Assembly (NCBI RefSeq): GCF_000374025.1
Contig: NZ_KB893191.1
Location: 39,386-92,130, forward strand
Direction: 5' to 3'
DNA: 52,745 bases
From: Spirosoma panaciterrae DSM 21099
Lineage (GTDB): Bacteria > Bacteroidota > Bacteroidia > Cytophagales > Spirosomataceae
Positions 9,205-17,235 of this stretch are shown here, in pieces. The translations under genes and the position numbers were made by a program. The notes below the pieces were generated by a model that was not told the origin of the DNA, searched no databases, and was given only the letters and a program-made list of their open reading frames with translations. How positions within the stretch are numbered: position 1 is the stretch's first letter; each line of letters begins with the position of its first letter.

Positions 9205-9256
9205 TGGACATGCATATGTCCACTCAAGTAGACGAGGAAATACACATTTGTCCACT
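9205..9256. promoter_or_regulatory. Divergent WYL/cas1 control region with repeated GTCCACT sites
   Basis: The region holds a 7-bp inverted repeat TGGACAT-GCAT-ATGTCCA (9205-9222), a GTCCACT at 9218-9224, a one-mismatch inverted copy AGTAGAC at 9227-9233 and a second GTCCACT at 9250-9256. The two exact copies are 32 bp apart, about three helical turns. A weak -7-like element for cas1 (CACATTTG, 9243-9250) lies against the second copy, so a bound regulator could cover the promoter. The sites are seen; the binding is inferred. Confidence 0.55.
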
Positions 9257-9274
9257 CACATTAAAACTCTTTTT

Positions 9275-10237
9275 ATGAAGCACAAACATACGATGCGCGA
9301 TTTGCCTAAAATCAGGGATTCGCTGTCTTACCTTTATTTCGAGTATGGCCACCTCGAACAGTCGAAACTGGGCGTTGAATTTGTTAATAAACAAGGTAGT
9401 ATTCCGGTGCCGGTCGCCAGTCTGGCCGCGTTGTTGCTAGGGCCTGGCACAACGGTAACCCACGGTGCCATCCGAACCGTTGCAGAGGCTGGTTGCTCCA
9501 TTGTTTGGTGTGGCGAACAGGGAGTTCGCTGTTACGCCCAGGGAGTTGGCGAAACTCACAAGGCGTACCGGCTGATGCGTCAAGCTGAATTGTCAGCAAC
9601 TCCCGAAATGCGCCAACAGGTTATCGAACGTATGTATCGGGCGCGTTTTCCCGAGCCACTACCACCGGGGCTACGAATCGAACAGATTCGTGGACGGGAA
9701 GGGATTCGTGTTCGGGAAGCTTATGCCGATGCTGCCCGTCGGTTTGGGGTAGACTGGAATGGGCGAAGTTATAACCGGACTGATTGGGAGGATACCGATC
9801 CGGTGAATAAAGCTCTTTCGTCGGCCAATGCCTGTTTGCACGGGTTAGTCCATGCCGCCTTACTTTCATCGGGCTACTCGCCAGCACTGGGATTCATTCA
9901 CCAGGGCAAGCAGTTATCTTTTGTGTATGATATTGCCGACCTGTATAAAATGCAGGTGACGGTGCCAGTAGCCTTTTCGGTGGTGGCTGAAGGGGTATCT
10001 AAACCAGAAACGCTGGTGCGCAAACGTTGCCGGGATGCATTCACAAATTTGAAGCTGTTGCACCGTATTGTTCCCGATGTTGACAGGTTGTTGCGTCTGG
10101 ATGTGGAATCCGAAGCTCCCGATGGCTTCGACCCCGACGATGACCCCGCTTTGCCGACACCCTGGTGGAGCAAACCTGCTTCTATAGATCATAATGTGGC
10201 TGGAGCGCTCGACCGGGAGCCGACTAAACCTCAATAG
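9275..10237 (+). CDS. cas1: Cas1e integrase
   Basis: Cas1 with Cas2 captures and integrates new spacers. The ATG at 9275 gives 320 aa; an in-frame TTG at 9248 was rejected because it lies in the regulatory repeats and would add residues with no family match. The body closely follows E. coli Cas1: IPVASLAALLLGPGTTVTHG, VWCGEQGVR, the metal-ligand Glu in RGREGIRV, His in GFIHQGK and Asp in VYDIADLYK. All three catalytic residues are present. It is followed after 2 bp by cas2, and the pair stands next to array 2. It is separated from the interference genes by the divergent promoter, unlike the E. coli order. Confidence 0.96.
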   Translation: MKHKHTMRDLPKIRDSLSYLYFEYGHLEQSKLGVEFVNKQGSIPVPVASLAALLLGPGTTVTHGAIRTVAEAGCSIVWCGEQGVRCYAQGVGETHKAYRLMRQAELSATPEMRQQVIERMYRARFPEPLPPGLRIEQIRGREGIRVREAYADAARRFGVDWNGRSYNRTDWEDTDPVNKALSSANACLHGLVHAALLSSGYSPALGFIHQGKQLSFVYDIADLYKMQVTVPVAFSVVAEGVSKPETLVRKRCRDAFTNLKLLHRIVPDVDRLLRLDVESEAPDGFDPDDDPALPTPWWSKPASIDHNVAGALDREPTKPQ

Positions 10238-10239
10238 CT

Positions 10240-10524
10240 ATGATGGTGCTAATGGTAGAACGGGTTTCGCCTTCGTTGCGGGGCGACCTGGGGCGCTGGC
10301 TGATCGAAGTGCAGGCAGGTGTGTTTGTTGGGCGTGTAAGTGAATTAGTTCGAGAGGCACTTTGGGAGCGTGCGACCAATCGAGTTGATGAAGGAACCGT
10401 TACGATGCTCTGGCGAACCAATAACGAACAAGGTTTTGATATGCGGACTTGGCAACCCAGACAGTACGTTCCGATCAATATTGACGGCATCTGGTTAACT
10501 TTGCGTCCGGGTGCCAATACATAA
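10240..10524 (+). CDS. cas2: Cas2e
   Basis: This is the type I-E Cas2 (CasF) partner of Cas1, which bridges two Cas1 dimers in the integration complex. At 94 aa it has the usual length. Family segments are MVLMVERVSPSLRGDLGRWLIEVQAGVFVG, written here in part as PSLRGDLGRWL and EVQAGVFVG, then WRTNNEQGF and the C-terminal DGIWL that forms the strand contacting Cas1. Two ATG codons stand side by side at 10240 and 10243. The stop is only 46 bp before the first repeat of array 2. Confidence 0.95.
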   Translation: MMVLMVERVSPSLRGDLGRWLIEVQAGVFVGRVSELVREALWERATNRVDEGTVTMLWRTNNEQGFDMRTWQPRQYVPINIDGIWLTLRPGANT

Positions 10525-10570
10525 TGTTCGTTTTAGCTATAAAACAGGCCCATACGCGCAGTTTTTCAGT
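10525..10570 (+). promoter_or_regulatory. Short leader of CRISPR array 2
   Basis: Only 46 bp separate the cas2 stop from the first repeat. The last 14 bases (CGCAGTTTTTCAGT) match the leader end of array 1 in 11 positions. No full Bacteroidota promoter is seen in it, so array 2 may be read through from cas1-cas2, or the promoter may lie inside cas2. Confidence 0.6.
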
Positions 10571-13500
10571 ATTTTCCCTACACACGTGGGGATGGACCGT
10601 AGCGATCATTCATTTGAGACATTAACCCTTTATTTTCCCTACACACGTGGGGATGGACCGCCACCATACCCGCCAGAATGGGCAGTAACAGGATTTTCCC
10701 TACACACGTGGGGATGGACCGACTTCCGGGGCTGGGCCTTCGATCCGGCTAATATTTTCCCTACACACGTGGGGATGGACCGAGCAAGAACGAAACAAGG
10801 AAATGCTGCGGGAGATTTTCCCTACACACGTGGGGATGGACCGTACCCTGTTCTCGGTAAAATACTTGTTGGTGCATTTTCCCTACACACGTGGGGATGG
10901 ACCGATTATAGCCCATGTCTCTAGCTTTTTCTTGAAATTTTCCCTACACACGTGGGGATGGACCGTGAAATAAGTCAAGCGACACGGAAAAGCCGAAATT
11001 TTCCCTACACACGTGGGGATGGACCGGGCTGAGGGGTACAGCTACGAGGAACTAGCCGATTTTCCCTACACACGTGGGGATGGACCGATGTGACAGTCAC
11101 CTCAACTGGACAACTCGAAATTTTCCCTACACACGTGGGGATGGACCGGGCTGAGGGGTACAGCTACGAGGAACTAGCCGATTTTCCCTACACACGTGGG
11201 GATGGACCGATGTGACAGTCACCTCAACTGGACAACTCGAAATTTTCCCTACACACGTGGGGATGGACCGGCTTCGGAATTTATCCGAAGCCTTAAAACC
11301 TGATTTTCCCTACACACGTGGGGATGGACCGGCGGCAACACTGGGTTTGGCCTGGGTTTTTACATTTTCCCTACACACGTGGGGATGGACCGAGATAAAA
11401 CGCTTTTGAGTTGGGGGATGTTTATTTTCCCTACACACGTGGGGATGGACCGAATTAGTTTATATAGTACACGAGCAAAAGATAATTTTCCCTACACACG
11501 TGGGGATGGACCGAACCGTAGCTGCGGCGACTGCTGCCTGTTTGAATTTTCCCTACACACGTGGGGATGGACCGGATGCAGTAGAGAATAATGCCTGCGT
11601 AGATAAATTTTCCCTACACACGTGGGGATGGACCGGCCCACAGGGACCTCCAGGTACAGGTGGATCGATTTTCCCTACACACGTGGGGATGGACCGTTTG
11701 CTGTACTCGGTAGCCAGCCGGGCGTTTTATTTTCCCTACACACGTGGGGATGGACCGAAGCAGGTGACGGGCGGGAACTGTGGATCAAAATTTTCCCTAC
11801 ACACGTGGGGATGGACCGGACCAGCGGAACGGCGCTGATGAGTAGCCCTAATTTTCCCTACACACGTGGGGATGGACCGTGTTGCTGTGCCGCCACTGAT
11901 CGAAACCGCACATTTTCCCTACACACGTGGGGATGGACCGGCGTATGGATTTAAACCGGACGGTTCCCGGGAATTTTCCCTACACACGTGGGGATGGACC
12001 GGCCAGTACCATAACCCCGAGTCCAGTGAACGCATTTTCCCTACACACGTGGGGATGGACCGATCCAGTTTATCGGCGTTGGTCATCGTGAAGGATTTTC
12101 CCTACACACGTGGGGATGGACCGAATCAAGGGGTTTTGTTTGGTTGCAGCAGGTGATTTTCCCTACACACGTGGGGATGGACCGTAATATCGCTCGGTTT
12201 CCGAGTTCGGCTAGTGATTTTCCCTACACACGTGGGGATGGACCGAATCAAGGGGTTTTGTTTGGTTGCAGCAGGTGATTTTCCCTACACACGTGGGGAT
12301 GGACCGTAATATCGCTCGGTTTCCGAGTTCGGCTAGTGATTTTCCCTACACACGTGGGGATGGACCGGGTGCCAGACCATCCAGCACCCGGTGGGGTTAA
12401 TTTTCCCTACACACGTGGGGATGGACCGGCGAAATTCCCTGTTATTACAGTTATGCTACTATTTTCCCTACACACGTGGGGATGGACCGTCTACCGCCAG
12501 CCGCAAAACTGCTATACGGGGATTTTCCCTACACACGTGGGGATGGACCGACATACACTGCCGAAAGGCGAACCAAGGGTGGATTTTCCCTACACACGTG
12601 GGGATGGACCGATCGTCTTACCGGTGGCCGGTGGTCTTTAAACATTTTCCCTACACACGTGGGGATGGACCGGGTGCCAGACCATCCAGCACCCGGTGGG
12701 GTTAATTTTCCCTACACACGTGGGGATGGACCGGACGCATTGGCGATTGATGAACGATTTGTTAAATTTTCCCTACACACGTGGGGATGGACCGCCAGTT
12801 GAGCCTACAGTTACGTAGTCGACAGCATTTTCCCTACACACGTGGGGATGGACCGACTATTCTGCCGATCGAGCCAGTACTCAGCTCATTTTCCCTACAC
12901 ACGTGGGGATGGACCGGTTTCCGTGTCGGAGAGGGGCGAGGTGCGGCCATTTTCCCTACACACGTGGGGATGGACCGCAGCTTGCTCGTACCTCATCCGA
13001 GCTAAAAGGATTTTCCCTACACACGTGGGGATGGACCGGACTCATGAAGCTAGGGGGCTTTGGCGGAGGTATTTTTCCTACACACGTGGGGATGGACCGC
13101 GATTAAGCGCGACAAGATGGATTCAGACGGAATTTTCCCTACACACGTGGGGATGGACCGACATTCAGAAGGATTACACAGTCTAACTAACCATTTTCCC
13201 TACACACGTGGGGATGGACCGGATACAGGCGAAACGGCACCGGATGGCGATTAATTTTCCCTACACACGTGGGGATGGACCGGTAACTGTCAACCTCACG
13301 AAGGCCCGTTTTTAATTTTCCCTACACACGTGGGGATGGACCGAAAGGTGGTCTTGTTCCAGTCCTATCGACAAAATTTTCCCTACACACGAGGGGATGG
13401 ACCGGTGTTTGGTCAGGAAAACATCGTAGCGGCCCGATTTTCCCTACACACGTGGGGATGGACCGAAAGTAAACTTGGGATTGAAGCTCTGCCCATCATT

Positions 13501-13587
13501 TTCCCTACACACGTGGGGATGGACCGCATATTACGCTCCACCTTCCAGCAGGAGTTAAATTTCCCCTATACACGTGGGGATGGACCG
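10571..13587 (+). CRISPR. CRISPR array 2, type I-E, 50 repeats and 49 spacers
   Basis: Fifty 29-nt repeats follow a strict 61-bp period from 10571; spacers are 32 nt except the 14th (11393-11423), which is 31 nt. The repeat begins ATTTTCCCTACACAC and ends GTGGGGATGGACCG, with stem CCCTAC/GTGGGG containing one G-U pair. Variant repeats are number 42 at 13071, number 47 at 13376 (CACGAGGGG) and the last, number 50 at 13559, with two changes, as expected at the old end. Spacers 8-9 are repeated as 10-11, 26-27 as 28-29, and spacer 30 returns as 35, giving 44 different spacers. The leader-proximal repeats are uniform, which fits an array that still acquires spacers next to cas1-cas2. Confidence 0.98.
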
Positions 13588-13813
13588 CTAAAATGTCCAG
13601 GGTCATTGATAAGCGCATCAATCATGAATCGTTGGAGAATGTGGCAGAATGGCTATCACATAATAAGGCCAGCCAGAAGAGAATACCTTGTGGAAAGTCC
13701 AATCAAAAAGGAACCATAAAATAAATAGTTCTGAAAGATGGCTTTTAGGGGTTATAGGACGGTGAAATACAGGATAGTAGAATGTGTGGTATCCCTTGTG
13801 GTGACCCTAAACG
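13588..13813. other. Trailer region after array 2, no gene seen
   Basis: About 225 bp between the degenerate last repeat and the tRNA terminator hold no convincing coding region, further repeat or hairpin. Open frames that enter here are continuations of the array translation. Confidence 0.6.
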
Positions 13814-13817
13814 AAAA

Positions 13818-13846
13818 AACCACTTAACATTTTGTGTTAAGTGGTT
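13818..13846 (-). terminator. Terminator of the tRNA-Arg gene
   Basis: A perfect 12-bp stem (13818-13829 with 13835-13846) and a 5-nt loop are followed on the minus strand by a run of six T. It lies 12 bp after the 3' end of the tRNA, a textbook intrinsic terminator. Confidence 0.85.
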
Positions 13847-13857
13847 GATAATCAGAG

Positions 13858-13931
13858 TGCACTCGTAGGGATTCGAACCCCAAACCTCCTGATCCGTAGT
13901 CAGGTGCTCTATCCAATTGAGCTACGAATGC
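13858..13931 (-). tRNA. tRNA-Arg (anticodon ACG)
   Basis: The 74-nt cloverleaf folds on the minus strand with acceptor stem GCATTCG/CGAGTGC, a D arm with GCTC/GAGC, anticodon stem CCTGA/TCAGG, loop CTACGGA and T arm TGGGG-TTCGAAT-CCCTA. The anticodon ACG is at 13895-13897 on the plus strand; its A34 would be changed to inosine to read CGU, CGC and CGA. The CCA end is not encoded. It has its own terminator and stands alone. Confidence 0.97.
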
Positions 13932-13984
13932 ATTTCCCGTTGATTGGGAGTGCAAAAGTAGGAAGAAAAAGCACGATTGTCAAT

Positions 13985-14782
13985 CTATCTGCCCGAAAAA
14001 TTTGGTTTTCTTTTCATCAGGAAAGCGCCAATGCCTTCCAGGGTATCGGTCGATCGCCCTAAAGCGTCCTGATTGTCAGCTTCTTGTTCGAGCTGGTGGT
14101 CAAGGTCTGAATACAACGATTGATTCAACACTTTTTTCATGGCTCCAATAGCACGGGTAGGGGCTGACGCATAATAGGCTACTACGTCGTTTACAACATC
14201 GTCAAGCTTGGCTGTGGGAACAGATTGGCTTACCAGGCCCATTTGAGCGGCTTCGGGACCATATACCCGGCGCCCTGTACTGCATAATTCAAACGCGCGT
14301 TGTGGGCCGATTAGCCGAGGGAGGAAAAACGTAGAGCCTGCATCCGGCATCAGGCCGATGTTGACAAATATCTGGCTGAAATAGGCTTCGTCTGCACATA
14401 CAATTAAATCACAGGCCAGGGCTAATGAGCAGCCTGCCCCAGCCGCCACGCCATTAATTCGCCCAATTACGGGTTTAGGTAGGTTCCGAATGGCGCGGAT
14501 CATGGGATGGTAGGTACTCCGCAACGAGTCGCCCAGGTGTAGAGAGCCGTCCGATGAGGCCGCTTTGGCAAACCCCTCTTTAAGATCGGCGCCCGACGAA
14601 AAAGCTTTGTCGCCTGCACCAGTCAGCACGACAACCCGTACCCGATCGTCGGCGCCAGCCGCTTCGATAGCTACGGTGATATCCTGAATCAGTCCGGGGC
14701 TTAAGGCATTATATACCTGGGGGCGATTCAGGGTGATTCGGCAAACGGAATCGTTGATCTCGTAAAGTAAGTTTTCGTACAT
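13985..14782 (-). CDS. Enoyl-CoA hydratase/isomerase family protein (PaaG-like)
   Basis: This is a crotonase-fold enzyme of 265 aa acting on an acyl-CoA thioester. The start at 14782 (MYENLLYEINDSVCRITLNRP) matches family N-termini; an upstream ATG at 14842 would add 20 unrelated residues. Family segments are NRPQVYNALS, the oxyanion-hole segment FSSGADLKEG, and GRINGVAAGAGCSLALACDLIV followed by FVNIGLMPDAGS. The Asp in LMPDAG and the C-terminal half resemble PaaG, the 1,2-epoxyphenylacetyl-CoA isomerase, more than a plain beta-oxidation hydratase, but no other paa gene is near. Substrate is therefore open. Confidence 0.85.
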   Translation of the reverse strand: MYENLLYEINDSVCRITLNRPQVYNALSPGLIQDITVAIEAAGADDRVRVVVLTGAGDKAFSSGADLKEGFAKAASSDGSLHLGDSLRSTYHPMIRAIRNLPKPVIGRINGVAAGAGCSLALACDLIVCADEAYFSQIFVNIGLMPDAGSTFFLPRLIGPQRAFELCSTGRRVYGPEAAQMGLVSQSVPTAKLDDVVNDVVAYYASAPTRAIGAMKKVLNQSLYSDLDHQLEQEADNQDALGRSTDTLEGIGAFLMKRKPNFSGR

Positions 14783-14882
14783 ACCAGGTAAAGCGAATAA
14801 TTTGTCAAGTATAGCCATTGGTGGGCAGCTAAACCACGACAATGACTGTCAATGACCCTAAAATGACGTAAAGCGAATGACT

Positions 14883-15521
14883 TTAGATGAGCCAGAAGAC
14901 GGTCAGCAAACTTACGCCAAAACCTAATCCTAAACCGGCTGTGATTTGTGAAAGTGTATGGGCATTAAGCTTCAACCGCGCACTTGCGACACATCCTGTC
15001 AGAAGAACGAGCAGGAGCAAAGGGAAAAAGAGATCGTTGATGCTGAATTTAAGCATAATACTACCGATCACACCCACTACTCCACCAATACCTACACTGT
15101 GGGCGCTGATTTGCCAGCTCAGGCTAATCAGACCTACTAACAGGATAGAGATGGCGGTACTGGCTAATAAAACACCAATTTCGGGCGCTACGGTCGATAC
15201 CAGCTCCATCCGAAACGTGAATAAATACGCCAGAAATAAGTAAATGATAGCCGTCAGAAAATAGGGCAATCGTCGGTCCTCCAGTGTGTGGAGTTGCAGG
15301 CTTTTGACATAGCCACTACGAAAGAGGTAGTAGATCAGCAGCGAGGGTACTGCAAACGTACCGACAAAGATCAGCACCAGTAAGCTGAGCCGTAACGAAC
15401 TGGAAAAGGCATCCATACCCAATACACTGGGTACCTGAAACAGCAAGACGCCAAACAGCAGTGTAGGCATCAGCAACGGATGAAAAATTACCGAAAGAAA
15501 GCGAGCAAAAGACGTTGTCAA
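14883..15521 (-). CDS. PAP2-like integral membrane protein
   Basis: A 212-aa protein with about six hydrophobic segments. It carries degenerate PAP2 phosphatase motifs in order: EDRRLPY near residue 89, SAHSVG near 140 in place of PSGH, and ARLKLNAHTLSQ near 178 in place of the SRxxxxxHxxxD motif. The His residues are kept, the last Asp is Gln. It may be a lipid phosphatase or a non-catalytic relative. The frame is open to an ATG at 15608, but those 29 codons run through an inverted repeat; the TTG at 15521 gives an N-terminus (TTSFARFLSVIFHPLLMP) typical of Bacteroidota relatives, so I prefer it. It follows rpoN on the same strand. Confidence 0.7.
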   Translation of the reverse strand: MTTSFARFLSVIFHPLLMPTLLFGVLLFQVPSVLGMDAFSSSLRLSLLVLIFVGTFAVPSLLIYYLFRSGYVKSLQLHTLEDRRLPYFLTAIIYLFLAYLFTFRMELVSTVAPEIGVLLASTAISILLVGLISLSWQISAHSVGIGGVVGVIGSIMLKFSINDLFFPLLLLVLLTGCVASARLKLNAHTLSQITAGLGLGFGVSLLTVFWLI

Positions 15522-15630
15522 TGATGAATTATGAATGATAAATGATAAATACTTTGCCGGGTAATCAAGATGCGTTTCTGCAAAGTTAACCTTTGTGACG
15601 CTTATCATTTATCATTCATAATTCATAATT
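15520..15630. repeat. 29-bp inverted repeat with 53-bp spacer
   Basis: Arms at 15520-15548 and 15602-15630 match with a single mismatch and are made of near-heptameric units (ATGAATGATAAATGATAA). The right arm starts 2 bp after the rpoN stop. The element could form a transcript hairpin between rpoN and the PAP2-like gene, ending most rpoN transcripts. Confidence 0.8.
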
Positions 15631-15631
15631 A

Positions 15632-17080
15632 TTAAAGCTGTTTTCGTAACCGGGCTACCGGAATATTGAGTTGTTCGCGGTATTTGGCTACCGTGCGCCG
15701 GGCAATGTTGTACCCCCGGTCATTTAGTATTTTCTCCAGCTTGTCGTCCGACAGAGGATGCAGCTTGGGTTCGGCATCAATCAGATCTTTCAGGATATTT
15801 TTTACTTCCCGGCTGCTGACATCTTCGCCCGTATCGGTCGAAATGCCTTCCGAGAAAAAGTATTTGAGCGGATAAATCCCGAATTCGGTTTGTACAGCTT
15901 TGCTGTTGGCTACCCGCGAAACGGTCGAAACGTCCATGTCGATCAACGTAGCAATGTCTTTCAGGATCATGGGTTTAAGCCGCGATTCGTCGCCCGTCAG
16001 GAAGAAGTCATACTGGAAGCGAACGATGGCGTTCATCGTTTTGAGCAAGGTTTGCTGGCGCTGTTTGATGGCATCGATAAACCATTTGGCGGCATCCAGT
16101 TTCTGCTTTACGAACGTGACCGTTTCTTTCAGGGATTTATTCTGCTTTTTGCTCTTGTCGTAGGTGTCGAGCATATCGGCAAACGACCGGCTGATGCGTA
16201 GCTCAGGGGCGTTTTTGGAATTCAGTGTCAGTTCGAGCTTGCCGTTGTTATTGGTCAGAATAAAATCAGGCACCAGGTATTGGGCGGCTCCGGCTTCATC
16301 TTCTACAGACCCGGGTTTAGGGTTAAGCTTGATGATGATGTCGATGACTTTTTTAAGCGAATCGTCGCTGATATTGAGTCGTCGCTGGATTTTGTCGTAA
16401 TGTTTTTTGGAAAACTCATCAAAGAAATCCTCGATGATCCGAATGGCCAGGATGTTGTAGGGGTCGGCCTGGTCTTTCCGCCGGAGTTGCAGAACCAGGC
16501 ACTCCTGCAGGGTACGAGCGCCAATGCCGGGTGGATCGAACGACTGAATTTTATGCAGAATATCCTCGACTTCTTCGGTTGAGGTAAACACATTCTGCCC
16601 GAAGGCCAGATCGTTGACAATGGCCTGCAACGATCGACGGATGTAGCCATCGGCTTCGATACTGCCAATAAGCTGAAGCCCCACGATTCGTTGCTGTTCG
16701 GTCAGATTAAGATAGCCAAATTGCTGAAGCAAGGCATCGGTCAGGCTCGAACTGGTGGCCAGAGGCATTTCGCGTTCCTCTTCGGCATAGTTGCCGTCGC
16801 CCTGCATTTTGTAGCCTGTATAGTCTTCATCTTTGATGTAACTATCGATGTCCAGATCGTCGTCACGTTCTTTGTAATCGTCTACCTCATCGTACGGATC
16901 GTCTTCCTCTTTCTGCTCATATTCTTCGTCCATACCCTCTTCCAGGGCTGGATTAATTTCCAGTTCTTCTTCAATTCGGGTGTCTAATTCAGCGGTTGGT
17001 ATCTGGAGCAGCTTGATAAATTGTATCTGCTGCGGAGATAGCTTTTGCTGAAGTGATTGGGATAGGCTTAACTTCTGCAT
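15632..17080 (-). CDS. rpoN: RNA polymerase sigma-54 factor
   Basis: Sigma-54 directs RNA polymerase to -24/-12 promoters that need an AAA+ activator. The 482-aa protein has the glutamine-rich N-terminal region I (LSLSQSLQQKLSPQQIQFIKLLQIP), a strongly acidic region II (about 40-100), the core-binding domain, and at the C-terminus the RpoN box ARRTVAKYRE at 460-469. All parts are present. Genes for sigma-54 activators are not seen in the window, and neither response regulator here carries an AAA+ domain. Confidence 0.98.
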   Translation of the reverse strand: MQKLSLSQSLQQKLSPQQIQFIKLLQIPTAELDTRIEEELEINPALEEGMDEEYEQKEEDDPYDEVDDYKERDDDLDIDSYIKDEDYTGYKMQGDGNYAEEEREMPLATSSSLTDALLQQFGYLNLTEQQRIVGLQLIGSIEADGYIRRSLQAIVNDLAFGQNVFTSTEEVEDILHKIQSFDPPGIGARTLQECLVLQLRRKDQADPYNILAIRIIEDFFDEFSKKHYDKIQRRLNISDDSLKKVIDIIIKLNPKPGSVEDEAGAAQYLVPDFILTNNNGKLELTLNSKNAPELRISRSFADMLDTYDKSKKQNKSLKETVTFVKQKLDAAKWFIDAIKQRQQTLLKTMNAIVRFQYDFFLTGDESRLKPMILKDIATLIDMDVSTVSRVANSKAVQTEFGIYPLKYFFSEGISTDTGEDVSSREVKNILKDLIDAEPKLHPLSDDKLEKILNDRGYNIARRTVAKYREQLNIPVARLRKQL

Positions 17081-17235
17081 GTTGATGCTATAAGCGGTAG
17101 AGTTGATCCGTTATGTTGAGCGGTTAAGTTGGTAGCGCAAAACTGCCCCTCACAATTATCAGACCAAAATAGTCAGTTTTTTGTTTTTGTGCACATAAAT
17201 TTTCTGTGAAGTTGTTAGGCACTACCTTCGCGCTC

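Noticed and set aside
9248..9274. TTG start of Cas1
   Set aside because: It lies in the repeated GTCCACT motif, and the added residues have no counterpart in Cas1 proteins.
10511..13719. Many plus-strand open frames with FPTHVGMDR, FPYTRGDGP or FSLHTWGWT repeats
   Set aside because: They are translations of the CRISPR repeat in its three frames, a well-known source of false proteins.
13858..13931. tRNA-Arg as the attachment site of an island holding the cas genes
   Set aside because: No copy of the tRNA 3' end is seen elsewhere in the window and no integrase is near.
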